This document shows, in pieces, positions 23,442-30,776 of a stretch of 35,664 bases of DNA. Origin of the DNA: a virus; IMG/VR virus record IMGVR_UViG_3300042896_000063, positions 1 to 35,664 of that record. One strand, given 5' to 3'. The notes below the pieces were generated by a model, which had not been told where the DNA came from, did no database searches, and saw only the letters and a program-made list of their open reading frames with translations. A program made the translations under genes and the position numbers. The first letter of the stretch is position 1. The number at the start of each line of letters is the position of its first letter.

Positions 23442-24122
23442 ATGTTTCCATTGTTAATTCCAATGTTAATGGGTGCTGGTGTTGGTGCTGGCAGTAAATT
23501 ACTTCAAGGTAAAAGTTTAAATGACATATTAAGAGGCGGTTTACTTGGCGGTGCAATTGGTGGAGTAACTGGAGGTATTGGTAGTGCAATAGGGGCAGGT
23601 GCTGGAGCAGGTACTGGTGCTGTAGGTGCGGCTTCAAGTGGTGGTCTTGGTCAAGCTGGAATTACAGGTTTACAGTTTGGTACAGAAGGATTAAAGCAAG
23701 GAGTTAATTTAGCATTACCTACAGTTACCGAATCAGGCATACCAACAATGTTGGCATCTGACTTTGCACCTAAAGTTATTGCTGGAAATCTTGGCACTCC
23801 AATTTCATTAGCAGGTGGTGGAGTTAATTTACCAGCAAGTATTGGTTCACAACTAGTAGATAATAATATTGGTAGTATGCCTAATGCATTTGATGAAAAA
23901 TTAATGCGTATGTACGATAAGTATGGCACAGTTCAAAACGTAGCAGGTGCAGGTAATCTTGCTATGGAATATGCAAAGCTACCTAAGCCACAACGACTTC
24001 AAGCTGAACATGGACAGATTACTAAAGGTCAAGCCCCAACCTTAGAAGGCTTACTTGCACTACAAAAGATGGGTTATGCATTACCACAGAATAAAAAGAT
24101 TAACTTTAGTTTGTTAGGATAA
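23442..24122 (+). CDS. Glycine-zipper internal/ejection protein
   Basis: A 226-aa protein. Residues 1-85 are almost only G, A, L and V with short GxxxG motifs (GAGVGAGSKLL, GGLLGGAIGGVTGGIGSAIGAGAGAG), typical of virion proteins that insert into or cross membranes. The rest is helical (MRMYDKYGTVQNVAGAGNLAMEYAKL). One base after the preceding stop and four bases before the next gene. Probably part of the ejection cargo. Confidence 0.65.
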   Translation: MFPLLIPMLMGAGVGAGSKLLQGKSLNDILRGGLLGGAIGGVTGGIGSAIGAGAGAGTGAVGAASSGGLGQAGITGLQFGTEGLKQGVNLALPTVTESGIPTMLASDFAPKVIAGNLGTPISLAGGGVNLPASIGSQLVDNNIGSMPNAFDEKLMRMYDKYGTVQNVAGAGNLAMEYAKLPKPQRLQAEHGQITKGQAPTLEGLLALQKMGYALPQNKKINFSLLG

Positions 24123-24126
24123 ATAT

Positions 24127-25509
24127 ATGGCTGGATTATTAGATTTTTTAGGTAGTGTAGGTTCAACACCACCTGCATATATGGAGGGTCTGCTAGGTCA
24201 AGACCAGATGGATAAACTTAAAAGGCAAGCTACTACTACAGGTTTAGCTAATATGGTACTAGGCTATCTTGCGGCACCTAAGAATCAAAACTTAGGTCTT
24301 GGTCGTATCTTAGGTGGTGCAGTTCAAGCAGGTATGCAAGGCGCACAGGGTGTATATAGTGGTGCATTGTCTGATTATGAAACACAGCAAAAGATTGAAG
24401 AAATGAAAAGGCAACAAGAAGCACGTAAGATTTTTGAAGCAGAGTCTAAAAATGTACTTACAACAACACCTGCACAATATCAAACGATTGCTACATCTGG
24501 TGGCTATGAACCTCAACAACCTAGTGCTGACCAATTATCACCTAACTTCAATTTAACTAAACTACCTGATGTTACTACGCAAGTACAGACAGCACCTGCT
24601 AGACAGTCATTGAATCAAGATGCATTGATGAAATTAGCTTTAAGTGGTGACCCACGTGCTAAAGTATATGTTGAAACATTACAGGCTATGAAAGATTTAA
24701 ACCCTGTAGCAAAGCCTAGAGCAACTCAATTTGCACCTAATGGGCAATTAATATATTCAGATACTGGTGAACCAGTTACATCACAAAACTTTTCTGCACC
24801 TAAAGAAGCACCATCTACTGAATTAGATAAATATATGGCGACTAGAAATAGATTATTTCAATTAAATCCTAATGACCCTAATATTAAAATTTATGATGAT
24901 GCTATTAACAAACTTAGAACTTTTGCTCCAACACCAATGACAACTATTCAAAATTTTGTACCTGCAGGTCAAGCATTGCAAAAATCATCTGCAGAAGCAT
25001 TAATTAAGAATTATGAAACATTACAAAATGTTCCACAAACAATTGCAACTATGGAGCAAGCTAAAAAATTAGTGCCAAGTGCTATTAACTTTACTGGTTC
25101 ATTAGGTGAACAAAAATTACAATTTGCTAAGTTTTTTAATAATAACTTTGGTACTAATATTGACACTACAGGCATACAAAGTGCAGAACAATTAAGGTCT
25201 GCACTGTTTACTAATGTTATGGATAACTTAAAGAAAATGGATGCTAGTCCATCTCAACAACAACAACAAGTAATGTCTAAAGCATTTGGTACACTTGAAA
25301 CTGACCCAAAATCATTACCATTAATTATTGATATTTATGAAAATATATTAAAACAAAAAGTAAATTTACATAATAGTAGAGTAAAACAAATTGGTACAAA
25401 AATTGAATTACCATATGATTTAAATGTAACTATACCAGAAACAATTCCTACTGGTGAGTCATCTACAGAACGTGCGGCTAGAATTAAACGTGAAAGAAAA
25501 GGAGGATAA
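24127..25509 (+). CDS. Internal virion/ejection protein (460 aa)
   Basis: A 460-aa mainly helical protein. N-terminus MAGLLDFLGSVGSTPPAYMEGLLGQDQMDKLKRQ and a small-residue helix (LGRILGGAVQAGMQGAQGVYSGALSDYETQQKIEEMKRQQ) resemble internal proteins of podoviruses. The centre has Q/P-rich linkers and the C-terminus ends KRERKGG. I see no lytic motif. Together with 22304, 23442 and 25512 it forms a four-gene cassette likely to make the DNA-ejection channel. Identity inferred from position and composition. Confidence 0.65.
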   Translation: MAGLLDFLGSVGSTPPAYMEGLLGQDQMDKLKRQATTTGLANMVLGYLAAPKNQNLGLGRILGGAVQAGMQGAQGVYSGALSDYETQQKIEEMKRQQEARKIFEAESKNVLTTTPAQYQTIATSGGYEPQQPSADQLSPNFNLTKLPDVTTQVQTAPARQSLNQDALMKLALSGDPRAKVYVETLQAMKDLNPVAKPRATQFAPNGQLIYSDTGEPVTSQNFSAPKEAPSTELDKYMATRNRLFQLNPNDPNIKIYDDAINKLRTFAPTPMTTIQNFVPAGQALQKSSAEALIKNYETLQNVPQTIATMEQAKKLVPSAINFTGSLGEQKLQFAKFFNNNFGTNIDTTGIQSAEQLRSALFTNVMDNLKKMDASPSQQQQQVMSKAFGTLETDPKSLPLIIDIYENILKQKVNLHNSRVKQIGTKIELPYDLNVTIPETIPTGESSTERAARIKRERKGG

Positions 25510-25511
25510 TT

Positions 25512-27131
25512 ATGGCAGATGCAGATATTCCTACTAATGTAGGTAATGATATTGATAATTTTACAGATACTCAATTAAAACAGTTATCACCAAAAGATTT
25601 TGAGTATTTATATAATGGAAAGATGGATAAAATGTCTACTGCTGGATTAGAGATATTATCACCTACTCCAGTACCAAGTGGAACAACAGCATATCGTGGA
25701 ACTTCTATGGTTGCACGTGGTTTAGCATCTCCTATTATTGGTGCAACTGCAGGTACTGCATTAGGTGCGGCTACATTTCCACCTGCAATACCAATATTAG
25801 CTGGTGCTGGTACATTAGCTGTACCTGCGGCAGATTTACTAACAATGGGTTGGAATAAATTAACACCAGAAAATTATAATATTAAATATCCATCACAAGT
25901 TATTCAAAATTTATTAACTAAGTCTGGAGTACCAACACCACAAAACACTTTAGAAAGAGCTATTGAAACAGGCAGTTCTGCATTAGGAGGTACTGCAGGT
26001 CAAGTTCCTGCATTAGCTAATGTTGCTAATACTGCAACTAGTACATTTGGTCGTGGACTTGCTGAAACACTTTCACAATCACCAGTAAGACAAATGGCAA
26101 TAGCACCAGTAGCAGGTGGTGTAGGTCAAGCTACTCAAGATATAACAGGCAATCCATACTTATCTATGATGGCTACATTAGGTACTGGAGCACTTGGTGG
26201 TATTGGTGCAAAAACATCTGCATTAACACGTGATGAATTAGCAAAACAATCAACTAATTTATTTGAACAAGCTAAAAATTCTGGAATTGTTTTAAATACA
26301 AAACCATTTCAAGCAAATATGAAAAATATTGCATCAACTTTACGTGCAGAAGGATATACACCTACTGGCAATTTTGATAGTGTTACATCTGCATTAAAAG
26401 AATTAACTACAAGCACTCAACCTAAAGACTTTGTAGAGTTACAAGCATTACGTACAATGATTAAAAATGGTCAAGCAAGTGCAGATGCTAATGAAAAACG
26501 AGTAGCATCTATATTATTAGATAAATTTGATAATTATGTAATGAATATTCCTGCACGTGATATTCAAGGTGGCAATACACAACAAGGTATGCAAGCATGG
26601 CAAGATGCAAGAACTGCATATAGTCGTTTAAAGAAATCAGAAATATTTACTGATATTCAAGATAGAGCAGAAATGAATGCCACACGATATACACAATCTG
26701 GTGCAGAAAATGCTTTAGTTGGTGATTTACGCAATCTTGCAAATAATAAAAATAAAATGCGATTATTTACTGCTGATGAACAACAAGAAATACGTGATGC
26801 AGTTAAAGGTGGTTCAATACAAAATGCATTACGATTTATGGGTAAATATGCACCTACTAGTCCATTGGCGGCCGCAGGTGGTGCAGTTACAGGTTCTGTT
26901 TTAGGTGGAACTACAGGTGCTGGTATTGGTGCTTTAGCTATACCTTTAATTGGTACTGGTGCTAGAATTGCGGCAACTAAAATTCGTGAAAATCAATTAA
27001 ATAATTTAGTTGATATAATGCGTCTTGGCGGTAAACTTCCAACAACTGTATCTCCAGTAAAAACACTAAGTTTGCGTGGATTATTATCTAGTGCTTTATC
27101 GGGCTTTCCTAATCAACAAGGTAATCAATAA
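25512..27131 (+). CDS. Internal virion/ejection protein (539 aa)
   Basis: The largest cassette member. N-terminal half contains a hydrophobic Gly/Ala region (ASPIIGATAGTALGAATFPPAIPILAGAGTLAVPAADLL, about 74-112) and a helical body; near the C-terminus is a second membrane-like stretch (AAAGGAVTGSVLGGTTGAGIGALAIPLIGTGARIAA, about 452-490). The region between is charged and helical (AWQDARTAYSRLKKSEIFTDIQDRAEMNA). Two hydrophobic patches fit a protein that forms a passage across the envelope. No transglycosylase motif visible. TAATG overlap with the next small gene. Confidence 0.65.
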   Translation: MADADIPTNVGNDIDNFTDTQLKQLSPKDFEYLYNGKMDKMSTAGLEILSPTPVPSGTTAYRGTSMVARGLASPIIGATAGTALGAATFPPAIPILAGAGTLAVPAADLLTMGWNKLTPENYNIKYPSQVIQNLLTKSGVPTPQNTLERAIETGSSALGGTAGQVPALANVANTATSTFGRGLAETLSQSPVRQMAIAPVAGGVGQATQDITGNPYLSMMATLGTGALGGIGAKTSALTRDELAKQSTNLFEQAKNSGIVLNTKPFQANMKNIASTLRAEGYTPTGNFDSVTSALKELTTSTQPKDFVELQALRTMIKNGQASADANEKRVASILLDKFDNYVMNIPARDIQGGNTQQGMQAWQDARTAYSRLKKSEIFTDIQDRAEMNATRYTQSGAENALVGDLRNLANNKNKMRLFTADEQQEIRDAVKGGSIQNALRFMGKYAPTSPLAAAGGAVTGSVLGGTTGAGIGALAIPLIGTGARIAATKIRENQLNNLVDIMRLGGKLPTTVSPVKTLSLRGLLSSALSGFPNQQGNQ

Positions 27132-27310
27132 TGACTCCTGAAGAACAAAAAGAACTTCATAAAGAAGCAATCAAAGAAGCAATCCAAGAGTGGTTAGATA
27201 AACAGTTTATTACAGTTGGTAGATGGACAATAAAAGGTTTTGCGGCTATGGGTCTAGTATCAATGTTGTGGATATATGCAATGGCACATGGTTGGAATAT
27301 TAAATTTTGA
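27131..27310 (+). CDS. Small single-span membrane protein
   Basis: Fifty-nine residues beginning MTPEEQKELHKEAIKEAIQEWLDKQ (charged amphipathic helix), then one transmembrane segment (FAAMGLVSMLWIYAMAHGW). Proteins with this opening are common beside phage lysis genes and may assist or antagonise the holin; not proven. TAATG overlap at the start, TTGA overlap at the end. Confidence 0.65.
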   Translation: MTPEEQKELHKEAIKEAIQEWLDKQFITVGRWTIKGFAAMGLVSMLWIYAMAHGWNIKF

Positions 27311-27480
27311 AACAATCATTTATTGACCGAATAACATTATGTGATAGGTGTCGTAAGGCATTTATCATTGATGAAGAGGGTACAGATAGTACGTGTGATT
27401 CTTGTTTAGCTGAAAGTGAAATTACACATGAGTTAATTGACTCAGGTGACTTATTTGGGATAATTGATGTCCGTACATAA
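27307..27480 (+). CDS. Small zinc-ribbon protein with TTG start
   Basis: A 57-aa protein starting at TTG 27307 inside the previous stop (TTGA). Two CxxC knuckles (C12-DR-C15 and C30-DS-C33) form a classical zinc ribbon, followed by an acidic tail (ELIDSGDLFGIID). There is no ATG in the frame. Evidence is the motif and the tight coupling on both sides; target unknown. Confidence 0.6.
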   Translation: MKQSFIDRITLCDRCRKAFIIDEEGTDSTCDSCLAESEITHELIDSGDLFGIIDVRT

Positions 27481-27658
27481 CTTATTTGGTGGTATGCCTG
27501 ACTACTTTCAACACATGGTAGGCAAGAAGATTGAAGAAGTAGCTATATTTGATGGTGAGCTAGTTATATTCTTAGATGACTTATCTGAGGTATGTATCTA
27601 CGAATCAGAGTATGGCTTATCTATGCAGATTAATGAACGACCAGACACAGATGACTAA
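27467..27658 (+). CDS. Small hypothetical protein (63 aa)
   Basis: ATG 27467 overlaps the end of the zinc-ribbon gene by 14 bases; TTG 27464 is an alternative. The product has a beta-strand pattern (VGKKIEEVAIFDGELVIFLDDLSEVCIYESEYGL) found in small phage proteins of unknown function. Acidic, no membrane segment. Confidence 0.65.
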   Translation: MSVHNLFGGMPDYFQHMVGKKIEEVAIFDGELVIFLDDLSEVCIYESEYGLSMQINERPDTDD

Positions 27659-27666
27659 GGATTAAT

Positions 27667-28128
27667 ATGGGTGCATTATTTAGCTTTTTAGGTGGTTCAA
27701 TCTTTCGTATGATATGGGGTGAAGTATCTGCGGCATATACGAAAGCACAAGACCATAAGATAGAACTAGAAGCAATGAAGTTACAAGATACGTTAGATGC
27801 TAACAAGTCTGTACGTGAGCTAGAGAGGCTTAAAACACTCTCTGAGCTAGGTTTAAAAGAGCTAACTATTAAATCTGATGCTGACCTACAACTTAAAGAT
27901 GCAGAGGCATTTAATACTGCTATGGCAACTGTTAATGTGCAAACAGGCATTAAGTGGGTAGATGCATGGAATGGTATTATCAGACCATCTGCGGCTACTA
28001 CTGCAATCTTGATATGGTGGTTCTGTCTATACACACAAGGCTTTGTGCTGACTGAGTGGGATAAAGAGTTACTAGGTGTCATTCTTGGTTTTTACTTTGC
28101 CCATAGATCGTTCGTCAATAAAAAATGA
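27667..28128 (+). CDS. Holin (3TM-type)
   Basis: A 153-aa protein. Residues 1-25 are hydrophobic (ALFSFLGGSIFRMIW), the middle is a coiled coil, and the C-terminal 50 residues have WVDAWNGIIRPSAATTAILIWWFCLY and LLGVILGFYFAHRSF. This matches the phage 3TM holin layout (W-D-x-N-x-x-IRP, then a C-terminal gFyFahR). It makes the membrane hole that frees the cytosolic lysozyme encoded next, whose start overlaps its stop (ATGA). Confidence 0.8.
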   Translation: MGALFSFLGGSIFRMIWGEVSAAYTKAQDHKIELEAMKLQDTLDANKSVRELERLKTLSELGLKELTIKSDADLQLKDAEAFNTAMATVNVQTGIKWVDAWNGIIRPSAATTAILIWWFCLYTQGFVLTEWDKELLGVILGFYFAHRSFVNKK

Positions 28129-28553
28129 ATGAACTAGATTTACTCATTTCTCTTATCAAACGATTTGAGGGGTGTAGTTTAAAACCTTATTATTGCCCTG
28201 CAGGTGTACTTACTATAGGTTGGGGCGCAACTGGTAATGGAGTTAGTCATGACAGTAAATGGACACAAGAACAAGCAGATGCTAGGCTTAAAAGTGATGC
28301 TACTAAGTTTCTTGTTGGAACTAAGAGTCTATTGCCAAACATATCAGGCGGTATGTTGGTTGCCTGTGCTGACTTTGCTTACAATCTTGGGCTTGGTAGA
28401 CTAAAGACAAGTACGTTACGTAGAAAAATGCTATTAAATGACTATAATGGTGCTATAGTTCAATTCATGCGTTGGAACAAAGCTGGTGGTAAGGTATTGA
28501 AAGGCTTAGAGTTAAGACGCAGAGCAGAAGTATCTTTATTCACAACAAATTGA
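28125..28553 (+). CDS. GH24 lysozyme (endolysin)
   Basis: A 142-aa T4-type lysozyme that cuts the glycan of peptidoglycan at lysis. Catalytic region F14-E15-G...YYCPAGVLTIGWGAT: E15, C24 and T30 are spaced like T4 E11-D20-T26, with Cys replacing Asp, a known E-8-C-5-T variant. Then WTQEQADARL, ACADFAYNLG, RRKMLLNDYNGA, FMRWNKAGG and GLELRRRAE follow the family. No signal peptide or anchor, so it needs the holin. ATGA overlap with the holin gene. Confidence 0.92.
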   Translation: MNELDLLISLIKRFEGCSLKPYYCPAGVLTIGWGATGNGVSHDSKWTQEQADARLKSDATKFLVGTKSLLPNISGGMLVACADFAYNLGLGRLKTSTLRRKMLLNDYNGAIVQFMRWNKAGGKVLKGLELRRRAEVSLFTTN

Positions 28554-28559
28554 GTAGAT

Positions 28560-29312
28560 ATGAAAATTCTAGTATTGCCAGATGTACAGGCAAAGCATGG
28601 TAATGATTTCAGTTTCTTAACTTCTATAGGTAAATACATTTTAGCAAAGAAACCGGACGTAATTGTAAACATCGGAGACTTTTCTGACATGGAGAGTTTA
28701 AGCTCGTATGACAGAGGTTTAAAGTCTTTTGAAGGTCGTAGCTACATGAAAGATATTTGGAGTGCTAGAGAAGCTATGGATGCACTCCTAGAGCCAATAT
28801 ATCAATACAATATCAGTCAGAAAAGCCATAAGCACAAACCTTATAAACCTAGAATGATTTTGACACTAGGCAACCATGAAAATCGTATTAATCGTGCAGT
28901 CAATGAAGATAGAAAGCTAGACGGATTAATCTCTACCGATGACCTTCCTTATCAAGACTGGGAGGTATATCCATTTCTTGAGGTAGTAGTAGTAGCAGGT
29001 ATTGCATTCTCACATTACTTTACTAGTGGTGCAATGGGTAGACCTGTAGGTACTGCGCAGGCTTTACTATCTAAGAAGCATATGTCATGTGTAGCAGGGC
29101 ATCAACAAGGTAGACAGATTGCCTATGCTAAACGTGCTGATGGTGCTGAGATGACTGCATTAATTATTGGTAGCTGTTACCAACATGATGAAGATTACAT
29201 GGGTATACAAGGTAATCAGCATTGGAGAGGACTCTATCTTCTGCACAACTGTCATGATGGTTCATTTGATGAATGTGCCGTACCACTTCAATATATTACA
29301 GATAATTATTAG
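28560..29312 (+). CDS. Calcineurin-like metallophosphoesterase
   Basis: A 250-aa phosphoesterase with two-metal motifs: D8 (LPDVQ; the usual DxH histidine is replaced by Q10), GDFSD (39-43), GNHE (104-107), H152 in FSHY, and GHQQG (180-184). Phage enzymes of this fold act on nucleic acid or nucleotide phosphoesters; substrate here unknown. It is placed after lysis and before the pqqA insert. The Q10 substitution may alter metal binding. Confidence 0.8.
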   Translation: MKILVLPDVQAKHGNDFSFLTSIGKYILAKKPDVIVNIGDFSDMESLSSYDRGLKSFEGRSYMKDIWSAREAMDALLEPIYQYNISQKSHKHKPYKPRMILTLGNHENRINRAVNEDRKLDGLISTDDLPYQDWEVYPFLEVVVVAGIAFSHYFTSGAMGRPVGTAQALLSKKHMSCVAGHQQGRQIAYAKRADGAEMTALIIGSCYQHDEDYMGIQGNQHWRGLYLLHNCHDGSFDECAVPLQYITDNY

Positions 29313-29361
29313 CAATATTTAGTCATTACAACTAAGTTTGTCTTTCATAATATGGTCTATA

Positions 29362-29391
29362 TTGAACACAAGCACTTTTGCTTTGTATAGA
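29362..29391 (+). promoter_or_regulatory. Candidate promoter for pqqA
   Basis: TTGAAC (29362-29367), 18-bp spacer, TATAGA (29386-29391), each four of six to consensus, 14 bp ahead of the start codon. The spacer contains a 5-bp inverted repeat (AAGCA/TGCTT, 29370-29383). An own promoter would let this gene be used separately from the lysis genes. Moderate match only. Confidence 0.4.
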
Positions 29392-29405
29392 TTAAAGGCT
29401 ATATT

Positions 29406-29477
29406 ATGTGGACATCACCATCAGCAACAGAAATGCGTTTTGGCTTTGAAGTAACTTTATATGTAATGAATCGTTGA
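29406..29477 (+). CDS. pqqA: PqqA, PQQ precursor peptide
   Basis: A 23-residue peptide that begins MWTSPSATEM and ends FEVTLYVMNR. It matches PqqA, the ribosomal substrate of pyrroloquinoline quinone synthesis, in length and layout: MW start, (M/L)R, and the FEVTxY core with E15 and Y19, the two residues that PqqE cross-links and which become PQQ. These positions are the same in the 23-residue enterobacterial PqqA. AAAGG lies 7 nt before ATG 29406. No pqqB-E exists in the genome, so host enzymes (PqqD chaperone, PqqE radical SAM) would be needed. It sits between the phosphoesterase and an HNH gene, like an acquired accessory gene. PqqA is usually missed by gene callers because of its size. 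Confidence 0.93.
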   Translation: MWTSPSATEMRFGFEVTLYVMNR

Positions 29478-29498
29478 TATTATGTTATAGTAATAACT

Positions 29499-29581
29499 CT
29501 ACCAGAATGACTTAGCGGTCATGTTCGGCTTCAGTAACCGACTGGTAGTTCTAAATTTCTTACTGACCTTAAACTGAAAGG
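29499..29581 (+). ncRNA. Candidate pseudoknotted RNA between pqqA and the HNH gene
   Basis: Outer helix CTACCAG (29499-29505)/CTGGTAG (29542-29548) encloses hairpin ATGAC-TTAGCG-GTCAT (29507-29522) and hairpin TCGG-loop-CCGA (29525-29541), a compact three-way junction. The loop of the second hairpin contains TCAGTAA (29531-29537), exactly complementary to TTACTGA (29560-29566), a 7-bp pseudoknot. The same loop (TTCAGT, 29530-29535) can instead pair with ACTGAA (29573-29578), which touches the HNH gene's Shine-Dalgarno AAAGG. Two exclusive partners suggest a switch. Pairings are seen; the role is inferred. It could also be a 3' element of pqqA mRNA. Confidence 0.55.
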
Positions 29582-29587
29582 TATCAA

Positions 29588-30034
29588 ATGAACAAAAAAT
29601 CAATAGATATAAATGCTTTAAAAGACTATTTTTATTATAAAGATGGCGGTTTATATAGTAAATTAAATAATAAACAATATGGCACTAAAAGAACTGATGG
29701 CTATGTTGTATTTCAACATAATAAAATAAAATATTATGTTCATAGAGTAATCTGGGCTTTGCATAATGGAACTATTCCAGATGAAAAACAAATAGACCAT
29801 ATTAATAGAAATAAATCTGATAATACAATTGAAAATCTTAGAGTAGTAAATGTAAGAGAAAATGGATTAAATAGAGAATTTAAAAAAAGTAATACTGGTA
29901 TTAAAGGTGTTAGTAAAGATAGAGATTATTATAAAGTAAGTTTTACTATCAATAATAAATCAATTCATGTTGGTAATTTTAAAAACTTAATTGATGCAAA
30001 AAATTGTGCTAATAACTTTTTGATGAATAAGTAA
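29588..30034 (+). CDS. HNH homing endonuclease with AP2 domain
   Basis: A 148-aa free-standing HNH nuclease. Residues about 40-100 carry the HNH_3 pattern (YYVHRVIWALHNG, KQIDHINRNKSDNTIENLRVV), followed by a C-terminal AP2-like DNA-binding fold (NTGIKGVSKDRDYYKVSFTINNKSIHVGNFKNLIDAKNCA). These are selfish genes spread by cutting cognate DNA and often sit next to intron or accessory sites. Very AT-rich with A-ending codons, unlike neighbours, which suggests recent acquisition. Its 3' end overlaps the last leftward gene by 26 bases. Confidence 0.9.
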   Translation: MNKKSIDINALKDYFYYKDGGLYSKLNNKQYGTKRTDGYVVFQHNKIKYYVHRVIWALHNGTIPDEKQIDHINRNKSDNTIENLRVVNVRENGLNREFKKSNTGIKGVSKDRDYYKVSFTINNKSIHVGNFKNLIDAKNCANNFLMNK

Positions 30035-30125
30035 TCTTTGTTAATAGGATAGCTATTATTAAACCAGTAGCTACTCCTAATGCAAATGCTTCTTTATAGC
30101 AAAGTAAGTAATCTAACGTGTACAT
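30009..30125 (-). CDS. 38-aa membrane micropeptide, last leftward gene
   Basis: Starts at ATG 30125 overlapping the preceding stop (TAATG) and ends at TAG 30009-30011, inside the HNH gene's 3' end. One transmembrane helix (AFALGVATGLIIAILLTKI) between short polar ends. No family. Confidence 0.5.
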   Translation of the reverse strand: MYTLDYLLCYKEAFALGVATGLIIAILLTKITYSSKSY

Positions 30126-30262
30126 TATTTTTTACCCAATGCAATATCTAGCTTCATTATCAAAATAAATAGTTCAATAATAATTACTGAACAAAACATA
30201 CCCCACCATATCCAGTTAGCATTGTTTAATGCAAGAAAAAACGCAGTCATAAAGTAAATCAT
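30125..30262 (-). CDS. 45-aa membrane protein
   Basis: ATG 30262 overlaps the stop of the upstream gene (ATGA). Two short hydrophobic stretches (MIYFMTAFFLAL and WWGMFCSVIIIELFILIM), then a KLDIALGKK tail: a hairpin-like membrane protein of holin-accessory size. Function unknown. Confidence 0.55.
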   Translation of the reverse strand: MIYFMTAFFLALNNANWIWWGMFCSVIIIELFILIMKLDIALGKK

Positions 30263-30438
30263 GTGTTCCATGTTTCCAGTTGGACTTTTTCATCTTCTGC
30301 TGTTTTCATTCCTCGTCTAAGTAATACTTCAAAACCTAACTGCATAAGATATTGCTTACCTTCATCATCACAATCTAATTCAACCTGACCACTTCCATCA
30401 GGATTATCAACAATATCACCTATCATCTCAATCTTCAT
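30259..30438 (-). CDS. Small acidic hypothetical protein (59 aa)
   Basis: ATG 30438 follows GGGAAG. Product begins MKIEMIGDIVDNPDGSGQVELDCDDEG, then a helix (KQYLMQLGFEVLLRRGMK) and an acidic end. This is the layout of a small conserved phage domain annotated as hypothetical; no function known. It follows the 11-bp tandem repeat. Confidence 0.6.
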   Translation of the reverse strand: MKIEMIGDIVDNPDGSGQVELDCDDEGKQYLMQLGFEVLLRRGMKTAEDEKVQLETWNT

Positions 30439-30469
30439 TTTTCTTCCCTTTCGGTCATATATTACATTT

Positions 30470-30491
30470 TATCGGTTAATTATCGGTTAAT
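30470..30491. repeat. Two tandem 11-bp repeats (TATCGGTTAAT)
   Basis: Two exact head-to-tail copies in the gap between two leftward genes; the stop codon of the upstream gene falls in the second copy. They may be an operator or recent slippage product. Confidence 0.6.
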
Positions 30492-30615
30492 TATACTTCC
30501 GCATTTTTGCCATAGTTTCATACAGCCTTTTACTTCTATCTGACCGCCTAAATACTTTCATGCGACCATCCCATAACATCTTGCCGTTAAGCATCCGCAT
30601 TTGGTGAAGAATCAT
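30487..30615 (-). CDS. Small basic protein (42 aa)
   Basis: ATGA overlap with the preceding gene. Forty-two residues, many M, R and K (LNGKMLWDGRMKVFRRSDRS), likely nucleic-acid- or membrane-binding. No family recognised; support comes from coupling. Confidence 0.45.
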   Translation of the reverse strand: MILHQMRMLNGKMLWDGRMKVFRRSDRSKRLYETMAKMRKYN

Positions 30616-30776
30616 TTCAGTTCATGCCACCCTTTAATTGGTGTTCCATCTTCGTGAAACCCATATAAAAATAATGGGTATGCCTTTGTCTTATACTGCT
30701 GAACCTTCATACTTGCATGAAGTAATAACCCACCAACAACCGCAAGTACAACCAGTAAAATTAATATGAGTATCAT
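30612..30776 (-). CDS. Small membrane-anchored protein (54 aa)
   Basis: Starts by ATGA overlap at 30776. N-terminal membrane helix (MILILILLVVLAVVGGLLLH) and a soluble C-terminus (AYPLFLYGFHEDGTPIKGWHEL). It could be an inner-membrane anchor with a periplasmic or cytoplasmic tail; unknown role. Confidence 0.6.
   Translation of the reverse strand: MILILILLVVLAVVGGLLLHASMKVQQYKTKAYPLFLYGFHEDGTPIKGWHELK

Noticed and set aside
23437-23637. 66-aa minus-strand frame rich in H, L, Q and Y
   Set aside because: Antisense of the glycine/alanine-rich region of the ejection protein at 23442; composition is explained by the complementary codons.
27131-27310. Rz/Rz1-type spanin pair in the lysis region
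   Set aside because: There is no lipoprotein signal or embedded second frame with a lipobox; the gene is a single-span protein of another type. The spanin, if any, was not identified.
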